A stretch of DNA of 64,000 nucleotides from Weissella confusa (GTDB lineage: Bacteria; Bacillota; Bacilli; Lactobacillales; Lactobacillaceae): positions 746,501 to 810,500 of the forward strand of contig CP168942.1 in the NCBI GenBank assembly GCA_041871065.1, given 5' to 3'. The position numbers were made by a program, and so were the translations under genes. Positions 48,472 through 56,869 of the stretch are shown here, in pieces. Every line of letters begins with the position of its first letter. The first letter of the stretch is position 1. The notes below the pieces were generated by a model. That model was not told where the DNA came from. It saw only the letters and a program-made list of their open reading frames with translations, and did not search any database.

Positions 48472-49913
48472 TGGCTGTGCCTAACTTTGAAACGACAATC
48501 GGACTTGAAGTCCACGTTGAGTTGAAGACCAACTCAAAGGCAATGTCACCTTCACCAGTCCAATACGGTGCTGAGCCTAACGCCAACACGAACGTTATTG
48601 ACTGGGGTTACCCTGGTGTTTTGCCACAAGCTAACAAGGGTGCGTTGGAATACGGTATGATGGCCGCTTTGGCTTTGAATGCTGATGTGACACGCGATTT
48701 GCACTGGGATCGTAAGAACTACTTCTACCCAGACAACCCAAAGGCTTACCAAATCACGCAACAACAAGAGCCAATTGGCCGTAACGGTTGGTTGGAAATC
48801 GAGTTCGAGGGTGAGAAGAAGCGCGTTGGTATTACTGAGCTTCACGTTGAAGAAGACGCTGGTAAGAATACCCACGGGACTGATGGTTACTCATACGTTG
48901 ACTTGAACCGTCAAGGAACACCATTGATTGAAATCGTTGGTGCACCTGACATTTCATCACCAGACGAGGCCTACGCATACCTTGAAGCTTTGCGCCAAGC
49001 TATCCAATTTACGGGTATCTCAGACGTTAAGATGCAAGAAGGTTCAATGCGTGTTGACGCCAACATCTCAATTCGTCCAGTTGGTTCTAAGGAATACGGA
49101 ACTAAGGTCGAGTTGAAGAACTTGAACTCATTCAACTATGTTCGTAAGGCTTTGGCGTTCGAAGAAGAACGTCACGCTAAGATTTACATGGCTGGTGGCA
49201 CAATCAAGCAACAAACACGTCGTTTCGATGAAGCGACGGGCGAGACTGTCTTGATGCGTGAGAAGGAAACGGCTGATGATTACCGTTACTTCCCAGAGCC
49301 AGATTTGACGCCAGTTCACATCACGGACGAATGGGTTGAAGAAGTGCGTGCCAAGTTGCCAGAATCAGCAACTGAACGTAAGGCTCGTTACGTTGATGAA
49401 CTTGGTTTGGAAGTGTACGACTCAGAAGTGTTGACGCAAACGTTGGCTATGGCTAACTTCTTTGACGCAACGGTTGCTGAGGGTGCTGATCCAAAGCGTT
49501 CAGCTAACTACTTGATGGGTGACGTTAACGCCTTCTTGAACGAGAAGCAAGTTGATTTGGAAGAGACTGCTTTGACCCCAGCTCACTTGGCCGGCATGAT
49601 CAAGTTGATCGATGACGGTACGATTTCAACGAAGATGGCTAAGAAGGTCTTTGCAGCAATTACGCAAGGTGAAGACCCAGTCGAATACGTTGAAGCTAAC
49701 GGCTTGAAGCAATTGTCAGACCCAGCTATTTTGACGCCAATTATTGACGGCATTTTGGATGACAACGAGCAATCAATCATTGACTTCCACAACGGTAAGG
49801 ACCGTGCTGTTGGTTTCTTGGTCGGAAAGATCATGAAGGAAACCAAGGGTAACGCCAACCCTAACGTGGTTAACGAATTGTTGATGGCTGGTCTAAATGC
49901 ACGTAAGCCATAA
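48471..49913 (+). CDS. gatB: Asp-tRNA(Asn)/Glu-tRNA(Gln) amidotransferase subunit B
   Basis: A 480-residue Gat[21 protein letters not shown] begins the kinase-like domain; [23 protein letters not shown] and [13 protein letters not shown] are characteristic, and the C-terminal YqeY-like helical domain ends in NPNVVNELL. It activates the misacylated tRNA with ATP and receives ammonia from GatA. Confidence 0.94.
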   Translation: MAVPNFETTIGLEVHVELKTNSKAMSPSPVQYGAEPNANTNVIDWGYPGVLPQANKGALEYGMMAALALNADVTRDLHWDRKNYFYPDNPKAYQITQQQEPIGRNGWLEIEFEGEKKRVGITELHVEEDAGKNTHGTDGYSYVDLNRQGTPLIEIVGAPDISSPDEAYAYLEALRQAIQFTGISDVKMQEGSMRVDANISIRPVGSKEYGTKVELKNLNSFNYVRKALAFEEERHAKIYMAGGTIKQQTRRFDEATGETVLMREKETADDYRYFPEPDLTPVHITDEWVEEVRAKLPESATERKARYVDELGLEVYDSEVLTQTLAMANFFDATVAEGADPKRSANYLMGDVNAFLNEKQVDLEETALTPAHLAGMIKLIDDGTISTKMAKKVFAAITQGEDPVEYVEANGLKQLSDPAILTPIIDGILDDNEQSIIDFHNGKDRAVGFLVGKIMKETKGNANPNVVNELLMAGLNARKP

Positions 49914-49957
49914 TAAGAGCATAGACATCTGCGATTACAAAACATAAGATTAATTTA

Positions 49958-49986
49958 TGCAGACATCGATATACTTGGTGTCTGCA
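49958..49986 (+). repeat. Perfect 8-bp inverted repeat upstream of dgkB
   Basis: TGCAGACA (49958-49965) and TGTCTGCA (49979-49986) are separated by 13 bp in the 106-bp gap between gatB and dgkB. No T run follows, so it is not a normal terminator; it may be an operator or an mRNA hairpin about 34 nt before the dgkB start. Confidence 0.6.
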
Positions 49987-50019
49987 ATACATATATTGAA
50001 AACTTGAGGAGAGAACACC

Positions 50020-50973
50020 ATGAAGCGTGCGCGTATCATTTACAATCCAACGTCTGGTCGCGAAGCCATTCGTCGCGACTTGGTTGATATTTTGAATGTC
50101 TATGAGAAGGCTGGTTATGAAACGAGTGCTTTTGCGACGACTGCTGAACCAAATTCTGCATTGAATGAGGCGCGTCGTGCTGCCGAAGCTGGTTTTGAGT
50201 TGTTGGTTGCAGCCGGTGGTGACGGTACTATTAACGAAGTTGTGAATGGTATTGCACCTTTGGAGAAGCGTCCAATGTTGGCAATTATTCCAGCTGGTAC
50301 AACTAATGACTACGCACGTGCTTTGCGTATCCCACGTGAAGATCCTTTGGAAGCCGCAAAGGTGATTTTGAAGGGGAAGGCAGCGCAAATGGACGTTGGA
50401 CAAGCCAACGACACCTACTTTATCAACATTGCAGCTGGTGGTTCTTTGTCAGAATTGACTTATTCAGTGCCATCAAAGTTGAAGTCAATGTACGGTTACT
50501 TGGCCTATGTCGTTAAGGGCGCCGAAATGTTGACGCGTGTCGCACCAATGAACTTGCGTGTTGAATACGATAATGGTGTCTTTGAAGGTCGTTCATCAAT
50601 GTTCTTCTTGGCATTGACGAACTCAGTTGGTGGTTTCGAACAAATCGTGCCGGATGCCCAATTGGATGATGGTAAGTTTACATTGTTGGTTGTTAAGACG
50701 ACAAAGTTTGCCGAAATCTTGCAATTGATTTCTGAAGTGTTGACTGGAAAGCACGTTGATAATCCAAACTTGCTTTACGTGAAGTCAGAAAACGTCACAA
50801 TCAAGCCGTTGGATGAGAATGCTAAGGTAATGATTAATTTGGATGGTGAATATGGTGGGGATGCACCCGTTGTATTCAAGGATCACAAGGCGCACATTGC
50901 AATGGTTGCCAACGTGGATGAAATGCCAGATGATAGCCTAATTGATTTGCCTTTGTACTTACATGAAGATTAA
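50020..50973 (+). CDS. dgkB: Diacylglycerol kinase, DgkB family
   Basis: A 317-residue soluble lipid kinase. The nucleotide motif AAGGDGTINEVVNGI (about 65-79), PAGTTNDYARALRIP and the distal GFEQIVPDAQLDDGKF with a Mg-linked Asp pair are typical of DgkB, which recycles the diacylglycerol formed during lipoteichoic acid synthesis. GAGGAGAG precedes the ATG. The gatCAB-dgkB arrangement is conserved in Bacilli. Confidence 0.9.
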   Translation: MKRARIIYNPTSGREAIRRDLVDILNVYEKAGYETSAFATTAEPNSALNEARRAAEAGFELLVAAGGDGTINEVVNGIAPLEKRPMLAIIPAGTTNDYARALRIPREDPLEAAKVILKGKAAQMDVGQANDTYFINIAAGGSLSELTYSVPSKLKSMYGYLAYVVKGAEMLTRVAPMNLRVEYDNGVFEGRSSMFFLALTNSVGGFEQIVPDAQLDDGKFTLLVVKTTKFAEILQLISEVLTGKHVDNPNLLYVKSENVTIKPLDENAKVMINLDGEYGGDAPVVFKDHKAHIAMVANVDEMPDDSLIDLPLYLHED

Positions 50974-50982
50974 TTAGTAGAC

Positions 50983-51015
50983 AAGAGCTTGCCGAACGAA
51001 GGTAGGCTCTTTTTT
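50983..51015 (+). terminator. Terminator after dgkB
   Basis: AAGAGCTTGCC and GGTAGGCTCTT form a G-T-containing stem followed by T run; the next gene starts 10 bases later. Confidence 0.82.
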
Positions 51016-51024
51016 GGAGATGGA

Positions 51025-51468
51025 ATGATGTTTGGAAAAACTAAAAAAGTCGAGCAACCGGCGAGTTCAAAGCAAACGTATTATAAACAGTTGGCGCATC
51101 ATATAAAGCGTGCCTGGGATATGCAAGTCGCCATTAGCCAAATTGCTGCCCAAGAAAAGGATGCGTTAACACCACAAAGTTTATATGTCTCAGTGCAACA
51201 ACCAAATGCTAAGCAGCAGAATGGGGTAACGCCGTTCACCATGTACGTTGAGGCGGCAGATATGGTGCCACTACTTGAGAAAAAGTTGAATGACCTGTTG
51301 TCAGTCGCTGATGAATATCTGGAATCATTGGAACTAAGCGATTCATTAACCAATCATGATCAAGCGTTGGTAGCGGAGCTTCGTGAAATGCAACAAGCTG
51401 GTAAATTGGCGGACATGCTAAAGACGTTGTTGAACCATAATGTGGTCACACGTCATGATTTGCATTAA
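51025..51468 (+). CDS. Hypothetical small protein
   Basis: A protein of about 147 residues that I do not recognise. It starts with a short basic segment (FGKTKKVEQPASSKQTYYKQLAHHIKRAW) and ends in a predicted helical region rich in Leu, Glu and Gln (MVPLLEKKLNDLLSVADEYLESLEL; QALVAELREMQQAGKLADMLKTLL). No signal peptide, membrane helix or enzyme motif is visible. ATG 51025 or 51028 both fit a GGAG site at 51016-51019. It starts right after the dgkB terminator, so it is either transcribed by read-through or from an unseen promoter. Confidence 0.55.
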   Translation: MMFGKTKKVEQPASSKQTYYKQLAHHIKRAWDMQVAISQIAAQEKDALTPQSLYVSVQQPNAKQQNGVTPFTMYVEAADMVPLLEKKLNDLLSVADEYLESLELSDSLTNHDQALVAELREMQQAGKLADMLKTLLNHNVVTRHDLH

Positions 51469-51506
51469 ATTCATGAAATTAACATACAACCATCGAGCGT
51501 AAATAG

Positions 51507-51537
51507 TTGTTTTTCCACAGAATTGGACTATTATAAA
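51507..51537 (+). promoter_or_regulatory. Possible promoter ahead of the MmcQ-like gene
   Basis: TTGTTT (51507-51512) and TATAAA (51532-51537) are 19 bp apart. They lie upstream of the hairpin terminator at 51554, so any transcript would meet that terminator before the gene. Confidence 0.4.
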
Positions 51538-51553
51538 TATACAGCGTAATCTT

Positions 51554-51586
51554 AAACGGCATCCTGCACCAGGGATGCCGTTTTTT
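51554..51586 (+). terminator. Strong hairpin terminator in the leader of the MmcQ-like gene
   Basis: A perfect 11-bp stem AAACGGCATCC with GGATGCCGTTT followed by T run, 85 bp after the upstream stop codon and 19 bp before the next ATG. Confidence 0.85.
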
Positions 51587-51604
51587 AGTGAAAGGGAAAG
51601 CGCC

Positions 51605-51994
51605 ATGAATAAAACAGATAAACTCCAACCATTACAAAAGATGGCAATCGCGTATGCAAATTCATTGCCGGGGGCCAAGGCGTATTGGCGTGATGACTGG
51701 GAAACTTACTATTTCGATATCATGGGAAAGATGTTTGGCATTGTGCATGACAATGTCATCACACTAAAGAATGATCCATATATCAATACCGAGTTGCGCG
51801 AACAGTTTCCATTCATCATTCCGGGCTATCACATGAATAAGCAACACTGGAATAGTATTGTTGTTGATAAAAACGAATTTCCAGATGATGGGGTCAAGAA
51901 GTTGATTCATGATTCCTATGATTTGGTCGTTAAGAACATGAGTAAGAAACAACAAGCTGAATTACAATTACGCATTGATTTAGGGCAGCTATAA
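51605..51994 (+). CDS. MmcQ/YjbR-family protein (DUF419)
   Basis: A 129-residue cytosolic protein. The family pattern is visible: a short N-terminal helix, WRDDWETYYFDIMGKMFGIVH, the turn NDPYINTELREQFPFIIPGYHMNKQHWNSIVVD and the terminal helix LIHDSYDLVVKNM. This fold resembles CyaY/MmcQ DNA-binding-like proteins; function is unknown and no active site is evident. ATG 51605 follows GAAAGGGAAAG. Confidence 0.75.
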   Translation: MNKTDKLQPLQKMAIAYANSLPGAKAYWRDDWETYYFDIMGKMFGIVHDNVITLKNDPYINTELREQFPFIIPGYHMNKQHWNSIVVDKNEFPDDGVKKLIHDSYDLVVKNMSKKQQAELQLRIDLGQL

Positions 51995-52002
51995 CGACAC
52001 AT

Positions 52003-52042
52003 AAAAACGCCTTGGACGTCGAAAATGACATCCAAGGCGTTT
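52003..52042. terminator. Bidirectional terminator between the MmcQ-like gene and the metal ABC operon
   Basis: AAACGCCTTGGACGTC and GACATCCAAGGCGTTT form a 16-bp stem with one G-T pair, flanked by A-rich and T-rich ends. Confidence 0.87.
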
Positions 52043-52048
52043 AATTGT

Positions 52049-52999
52049 TTACTTATCGTTACCAGTCAATCCGTTGTAGATTGTCTCAGCATTGTGGTTC
52101 AACAAATCGTAGTACGTTGGCACAACACCAGACTTCTTTGAAACTGAGTCCGTCCACAATTCACCAGCGATGTGTGAATCAATTTGTGAAATAACAGTTT
52201 GCATTGGCTTGTCTGACTCACCTTGCTCAACGAAGGTTGCAGGAACCTTTTCGCCTTGCAATGATTCAACTAGCGTACGGATTTGTGAAGGCGTACCGTT
52301 TGATTCTGTATCGATTTCCCAAATGAAGTATGGCTTCAAACCAAAGTCACGAGCGAAGTATGCCATGGCACCTTCTTGCGTCACCAACTTCTTGTCATCA
52401 GCAGGTAGAGCAGAGAACTTAGCGTCCCACTTCTCGTAAAGAGCTTGCAACTTAGCTTCGTAAGCTGCAGCGCGCTTTGCGTAGTAAGCCTTGTGCTCAG
52501 GATCCTTCTTCTCAAGCACCTTAGCAATGTTAGCAGCATAAGTCTTACCTTCCAAGATACCGTTCCAAGCGTGAGGGTTATCTTGACCAGCAACACCGGC
52601 CGTCGTCAACTTGATTGTGTCGATACCGTCAGTCACGTTGAAAATTTGCTTACCGTAGTGCTTGTCAGTTGTCTTCATCAACTTATCAAACCAACCTGAA
52701 CCACCTTTTTCAAGGTTCAAACCGTTTGCAAAGACGATGGCTGCGTCTTGCGTACGCTTAACGTCAGTAGGCGTAGGATCGTAATCGTGTTGGTCAGCGC
52801 CAATCGCTGTAATCGTGTGTGCATTAACATACTTACCACCAACTTCTTGGCTAATTTCGTTAATGATTGAAAATGAAGAAACAACATTCAAACGACCGTC
52901 GCTTGAACGACCGTCAGAAGCTGAATTGCGGTGTGTCAACCCAAAGGCAACACCGGCAATAACAGCGATAGCAACAATAATCCCAATAACTCGCTTCAT
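52049..52999 (-). CDS. Metal (Mn/Zn) ABC transporter substrate-binding protein, cluster A-I
   Basis: A 316-residue cluster A-I binding protein (PsaA/MtsA/ZnuA family). Two His ligands are in place: GADQHDYDPTP and DNPHAWN; the Glu equivalent is in VTQEGAMAYF. The fourth ligand of PsaA, the Asp in a GDSYYS context, aligns with VPTYYD, so it is Pro here. The N-terminus (MKRVIGIIVAIAVIAGVAFGL) is a hydrophobic anchor with no lipobox Cys, unusual for this family, where almost all Gram-positive members are lipoproteins. No His-rich Zn loop is seen, which favours Mn. ATG 52999 follows AGGAG. It is the last gene of the operon. Confidence 0.87.
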   Translation of the reverse strand: MKRVIGIIVAIAVIAGVAFGLTHRNSASDGRSSDGRLNVVSSFSIINEISQEVGGKYVNAHTITAIGADQHDYDPTPTDVKRTQDAAIVFANGLNLEKGGSGWFDKLMKTTDKHYGKQIFNVTDGIDTIKLTTAGVAGQDNPHAWNGILEGKTYAANIAKVLEKKDPEHKAYYAKRAAAYEAKLQALYEKWDAKFSALPADDKKLVTQEGAMAYFARDFGLKPYFIWEIDTESNGTPSQIRTLVESLQGEKVPATFVEQGESDKPMQTVISQIDSHIAGELWTDSVSKKSGVVPTYYDLLNHNAETIYNGLTGNDK

Positions 53000-53009
53000 A
53001 ATAAAACTC

Positions 53010-53858
53010 CTATTTAGTAGCTTGGTCATGCATACGACGACGCGTCACCAAGTGAATCAAAAACGAAATGATAAAAATAACCGCACCAGTGACAACGATG
53101 ACTGGACCGGATGGCCAGTCAAAAGTGTAACTGAGGAACAAGCCAACAAAGGCGCTTATCAAACCGAAGAATGATGATAGCCAAATCATTGGTTGGAATC
53201 GCTTAACCACCAATCGAGCGCTGGCAGCGGGGGTGATGAGCAAAGCTGTCACCAAGATAACTCCAACCGCACGCAAAGCAACAATGATAACCAACGTAAT
53301 CAAGACCACTAAGATGTTGCGGAATAGATTAGCGTGAATCCCTTGTGCTTGGGCATATGAACGATCAAATGTTGTTAAGTACAATTCGCGATAGAAAGTC
53401 GTCACAACCGCAATGACAATCAAGCCGATGACCAAACTAGAAATCAAATCATCGCTTGAAACGGCCAAAATATTTCCAAATAGAATATCAGTTAGCTTGG
53501 TTGTTGAATGCCCGGCCGTCATAATGATGGTTCCTAAAGCGAAGAAAGTACTGAACGTTAAACCAATCGCAGCATCTGTCTTCAATGGTGTGTGTTCAGA
53601 AATGAAGTTAATCACTAATGCGGCTAGTAGGCCGAACACACCAGCACCCCAGTAGTAGGGAATGCCCATCAATGCTGCGATGGCGATTCCAGGCAACACC
53701 GCATGGGACATCGCGTCACCAATCAAAGCGGTACCTTGCAAGATACTGAACGCACCGATAATACCAGCGATTAGACCAATCATGGCGCCGGCAGTCAGCG
53801 CGTTTTGGAGAAAGGTATATTCGCCGAGTGCGTGAAAGAAATTCATAAACGCAGACAT
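53010..53858 (-). CDS. Metal ABC transporter permease
   Basis: A 282-residue membrane protein with about eight or nine helices, of the ZnuB/PsaC/MntB family. ALTAGAMIGLIAGIIGAFSILQGTALIGDAMSHAVLPGIAIA holds the conserved first cytosolic loop that contacts the ATPase, and VILVTALLITPAASARLV is the second. It ends in a short basic tail. GGAGG precedes the start, one base after the ATPase stop. Confidence 0.9.
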   Translation of the reverse strand: MSAFMNFFHALGEYTFLQNALTAGAMIGLIAGIIGAFSILQGTALIGDAMSHAVLPGIAIAALMGIPYYWGAGVFGLLAALVINFISEHTPLKTDAAIGLTFSTFFALGTIIMTAGHSTTKLTDILFGNILAVSSDDLISSLVIGLIVIAVVTTFYRELYLTTFDRSYAQAQGIHANLFRNILVVLITLVIIVALRAVGVILVTALLITPAASARLVVKRFQPMIWLSSFFGLISAFVGLFLSYTFDWPSGPVIVVTGAVIFIISFLIHLVTRRRMHDQATK

Positions 53859-53859
53859 A

Positions 53860-54609
53860 TTAACCTCCCTGTACGATGTGATTATGACGATCCATGATAA
53901 TTAAGTGATCACCATAGGCTTCGGACAAAGTGGCGGCATCCATCACGTCTTCGGGCTTGCCTTGACGGAGCAGACCGTGGTTGAGCAGAATGACTGAATC
54001 AAAGTAGTTTGCAACCTTACTCAAGTCATGATGCACAATGATGATTGTCTTGCCTGCATCACGTAAATCACGCAACGCATCCATAATTTGTGCTTCAGAG
54101 GCCACGTCGATACCGACGAACGGCTCATCTAATAGGTAGACATCTGCATCTTGTACAAGTGCACGGGCTACCAAGGCACGTTGACGTTGCCCACCGGAAA
54201 GTTCATTTAGCGAACGATTAGCCAAGTGGGCAATGTCCATTTTCTCAAGGGCGTTTTGAACAATTGCTTCTTCAGCTTTACCGACCGAATGCCAACGAGA
54301 GATTTGCGATAGCACGCCCATCATCACCAAATCGAAAACGTTCACTGGAAAATCTAAGTCCAGATCGCTTCGTTGAGGAACGTAGGCGAATTTATCGCGA
54401 CGAACACGGCCAGTAACAGGCGAGTCGTCATAAGTGATTATGCCGGCGGTTGGTTGAATAATTCCTAGAATCGCTTTAATAAGCGTCGACTTACCAGCAC
54501 CATTAGGACCGATAATACCGATGAGCTCATTTGGATTAAAAGAAAGGGACAAATCTGTAAAAACAGGTCCGTATTCATAGCCAACCGTCAAGTGATCAAC
54601 GCTTAACAT
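53860..54609 (-). CDS. Metal ABC transporter ATP-binding protein
   Basis: A 249-residue ABC ATPase. Walker A GPNGAGKSTLIKAILG (about 35-50), Q-loop VPQRSDLDLDFPVNVFDLVMMG (the PQRxxxDxxFP form typical of Mn/Zn importers), signature ELSGGQRQRALVARAL, Walker B VYLLDEPFVGID and switch His in VHHDLS. It is the first gene of the operon ATPase-permease-binding protein. The upstream promoter overlaps a palindrome that may be a metalloregulator site. Confidence 0.92.
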   Translation of the reverse strand: MLSVDHLTVGYEYGPVFTDLSLSFNPNELIGIIGPNGAGKSTLIKAILGIIQPTAGIITYDDSPVTGRVRRDKFAYVPQRSDLDLDFPVNVFDLVMMGVLSQISRWHSVGKAEEAIVQNALEKMDIAHLANRSLNELSGGQRQRALVARALVQDADVYLLDEPFVGIDVASEAQIMDALRDLRDAGKTIIIVHHDLSKVANYFDSVILLNHGLLRQGKPEDVMDAATLSEAYGDHLIIMDRHNHIVQGG

Positions 54610-54667
54610 ATGCCATTCCTTTCATGCGTACTTACTTATCCAAAGTAAAAATAGAATAACGAGTAAC

Positions 54668-54709
54668 AATGTAACAGTTTTCGTCCGGAATGACAAATGA
54701 AATTGTCAT
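54668..54709 (-). promoter_or_regulatory. Promoter and overlapping palindrome of the metal ABC operon
   Basis: On the minus strand TTGTCA (54696-54691) and TACATT (54673-54668) are 17 bp apart. The -35 is one arm of a perfect 7-bp inverted repeat, ATGACAA (54690-54696) with TTGTCAT (54703-54709), 6-bp spacer. The position suits a repressor, probably a DtxR/MntR-type Mn sensor; the identity is inference. Confidence 0.6.
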
Positions 54710-54794
54710 CATATTATATATGAAATAAATAACATGTTTTATATATCCGAACATTGCTTGTTTAAAAGGACAATCGCAGAAAAGATTCGTCCAA

Positions 54795-54931
54795 TTGTTC
54801 CGAGGGTCGCTTTATATGGTAGAATTAACCATTAGAAAAGCGAGTTTGTTGGCATTATTATAGCGAAAGCCAACACGTAATGTGTGTTTGTACACTTTAA
54901 AAGCTACTATATATAGTAAGGACAGGGAAAT
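54795..54931 (+). promoter_or_regulatory. folC promoter and leader with two inverted repeats
   Basis: An extended -10 TGGTAGAAT (54817-54825) with TTGTTC (54795-54800) upstream would start RNA near 54832. The leader holds TGTTGGC (54847-54853) with GCCAACA (54869-54875), and the 14-bp palindrome TACTATATATAGTA (54905-54918), which touches the AAGGACAGGG ribosome site. Together with the divergent metal-operon promoter this fills the 322-bp gap 54610-54931; no small gene was found in it. Confidence 0.45.
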
Positions 54932-56227
54932 ATGGGTACAGCTGAGACTTATCAACAGATTACAAAGAAGATGGACGGTCCCTGGCGAGTTCGACCAGAA
55001 GCAGGTAATCGCGTTGGCATGTTACAAGAAATTTTGCGCTGGATGGGACATCCTGAAAGCAAGCTGCGTGTGATTCACATCGTCGGAACGAATGGTAAGG
55101 GTTCAACTGGTGTGATGTTGGCCAAAATTTTGGTTACAGCAGGGTACAAGGTTGGTCACTTTTCAACGCCAGCAATTTTGAATGATCGTGAAGTTATCAC
55201 GACTAACGGCGAGATGATTAGTGAAGCTGATTTTGTCAGCAGCTACAAGCGCGTTCTAGAAGAAGTCACAGCACACGGTGGGGATGAAGATACGCTATCA
55301 AAGTTTGAGTGGTGGACACTTGTGGCTTTGGATTACTTAGCCCGTAAAGAGATGGATTTCGTGATTCTTGAAGCCGGCGTAGGTGGAGCACGTGATGCAA
55401 CCAATGTGATTGAAAAGCCATTAGTCGTGGCCTTTACCAAGATTTCATATGACCACGTTGATTTGTTGGGTAACGACCTGCTCGAAATTGCACAGGATAA
55501 GGCTGGTGCTATCAAGTCAGGTGCAAGTATCGTCAATTACCCAGGCCAGGATATTGAAGTGTACCACTTGTTGCACGATAAGGCAGAAGAAGTGGGTGCA
55601 ATTTGGAATCCAAACCCTAAGCCAGTGATTACGATTGTACAATCATCACCAAGCGGCTTGGTCTTGAATGCTGACCAATTCGAAGGTCTGAAGTTGTCAT
55701 TGACTGGTGCGTACCAAGCGAATAACTTGAGTACGGTTTTGCAAATTGTCACGGTGCTTAAGAGTCGTGGCTTTGAAATCAAGGATGTGGATGTCGCTGA
55801 AGCATTGGCCCACGTTAAGATTCAAGGCCGTATGGAATTTGATGCGGAACGCAACATTTTGTATGATGGTGCGCACAACCCAGACGGTATTATCAGTTTG
55901 GTTGCGTCAATTCGTTCATGGCACTTGCCATTTAAGCCAGTCGTTGTTTTGGGCTTGCTAAAGGGTAAGAACTACCACGACATGTTGGAAGAATTATTGC
56001 CACACGTCGATACGGTGATTGCTGTTACGCCTGATTCTGATCGTGCCATGTCAGCTGATGAGTTGGCGGCTAAGATTGTGATGATGAGTAACGTTGACGT
56101 TGAAATCGCGGACGATCCAAGTGCTGCGATTACGTTGGCGCGTCGTGTTCGTGAATCATCAGAAGCCTTGATTCTGGTTACCGGTTCATTTTACACACTA
56201 CGCGCGATTGAATCTGAAGGGATGTAA
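54932..56227 (+). CDS. folC: Folylpolyglutamate synthase / dihydrofolate synthase
   Basis: A 431-residue Mur-ligase-fold enzyme that adds glutamate to folates. HIVGTNGKGSTGVMLAKIL is the ATP loop, VGHFSTPAILNDRE the folate site, LEAGVGGARDATNVI and YDHVDLLGNDLLEIAQDKAGAIK the central motifs, and LYDGAHNPDGI the C-terminal domain signature. GGRxD of other enzymes appears as GGARDATN. ATG 54932 follows AAGGACAGGG. The next gene starts 3 bp after its stop, so folC and rdgB form an operon. Confidence 0.92.
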   Translation: MGTAETYQQITKKMDGPWRVRPEAGNRVGMLQEILRWMGHPESKLRVIHIVGTNGKGSTGVMLAKILVTAGYKVGHFSTPAILNDREVITTNGEMISEADFVSSYKRVLEEVTAHGGDEDTLSKFEWWTLVALDYLARKEMDFVILEAGVGGARDATNVIEKPLVVAFTKISYDHVDLLGNDLLEIAQDKAGAIKSGASIVNYPGQDIEVYHLLHDKAEEVGAIWNPNPKPVITIVQSSPSGLVLNADQFEGLKLSLTGAYQANNLSTVLQIVTVLKSRGFEIKDVDVAEALAHVKIQGRMEFDAERNILYDGAHNPDGIISLVASIRSWHLPFKPVVVLGLLKGKNYHDMLEELLPHVDTVIAVTPDSDRAMSADELAAKIVMMSNVDVEIADDPSAAITLARRVRESSEALILVTGSFYTLRAIESEGM

Positions 56228-56230
56228 TAC

Positions 56231-56836
56231 ATGTTAAAGCGATTGGTAATTGCCTCGAACAATTCACATAAGACAGCAGAAATGGTTGATTATCTGGCAG
56301 TTTTGGGTGTTGAAGCGATTAATTATCGTGACCTACATGAGCAAATTGCATTTCCAGATGAGACCACTGATGATATGGCTCAAAACGCACGTGTAAAGGC
56401 CCAAACAGTCCATGAGATTTTGCCAGACGAATATATTTTGGCAGATGATTCAGCGTTGTTTGTACCAGCGATTCCGGATCATTTTGGTGTGACGACGATG
56501 CGCGAGTTTCAAGCGCACCAATTACGTGGGGATGCGGAAATTAACGCGTATGTATTAGCGCAGTTGCCAGATGATGCTGACCGAACGGCTTATTTGCAAG
56601 CTGATTTTGTCGTCACCGCACCATCAGGCAAGACGTATTTCAGTCAAGCGCGTGGAGGTATCACGTTGGCAACTGAACCGCGTGGTGGGCGCAACGGCTT
56701 GGATGAATTAATGGTCACGGAAAATGGCATGACGTTGTCAGAAATCGATATGCCAGAGCGTGTTCATTATGCACACCGCGGTCGCGCTGCCATCATGATT
56801 TTGCAACAGCTTAAAGCAGCTGGTGAATGGCAATAA
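56231..56836 (+). CDS. rdgB: Non-canonical purine NTP pyrophosphatase (RdgB/HAM1 family)
   Basis: A 201-residue house-cleaning enzyme hydrolysing dITP, ITP and XTP. IASNNSHKTAEM is the phosphate-binding N-terminus (SNNxxK), then DETTDDMAQNARVKA (TFxENAxxKA equivalent) and LADDSALFVPAIPDHFGVTT (ADDSGLxVDAL equivalent). The usual SARYAG motif is replaced by GVTTMREFQAH, and the end GRNGLDELM and YAHRGRAAI keep the base-binding residues. Some core positions are atypical, so activity could differ. Confidence 0.8.
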   Translation: MLKRLVIASNNSHKTAEMVDYLAVLGVEAINYRDLHEQIAFPDETTDDMAQNARVKAQTVHEILPDEYILADDSALFVPAIPDHFGVTTMREFQAHQLRGDAEINAYVLAQLPDDADRTAYLQADFVVTAPSGKTYFSQARGGITLATEPRGGRNGLDELMVTENGMTLSEIDMPERVHYAHRGRAAIMILQQLKAAGEWQ

Positions 56837-56869
56837 TAATATAGATAATGAAGAGGAGAGATAGGATAA

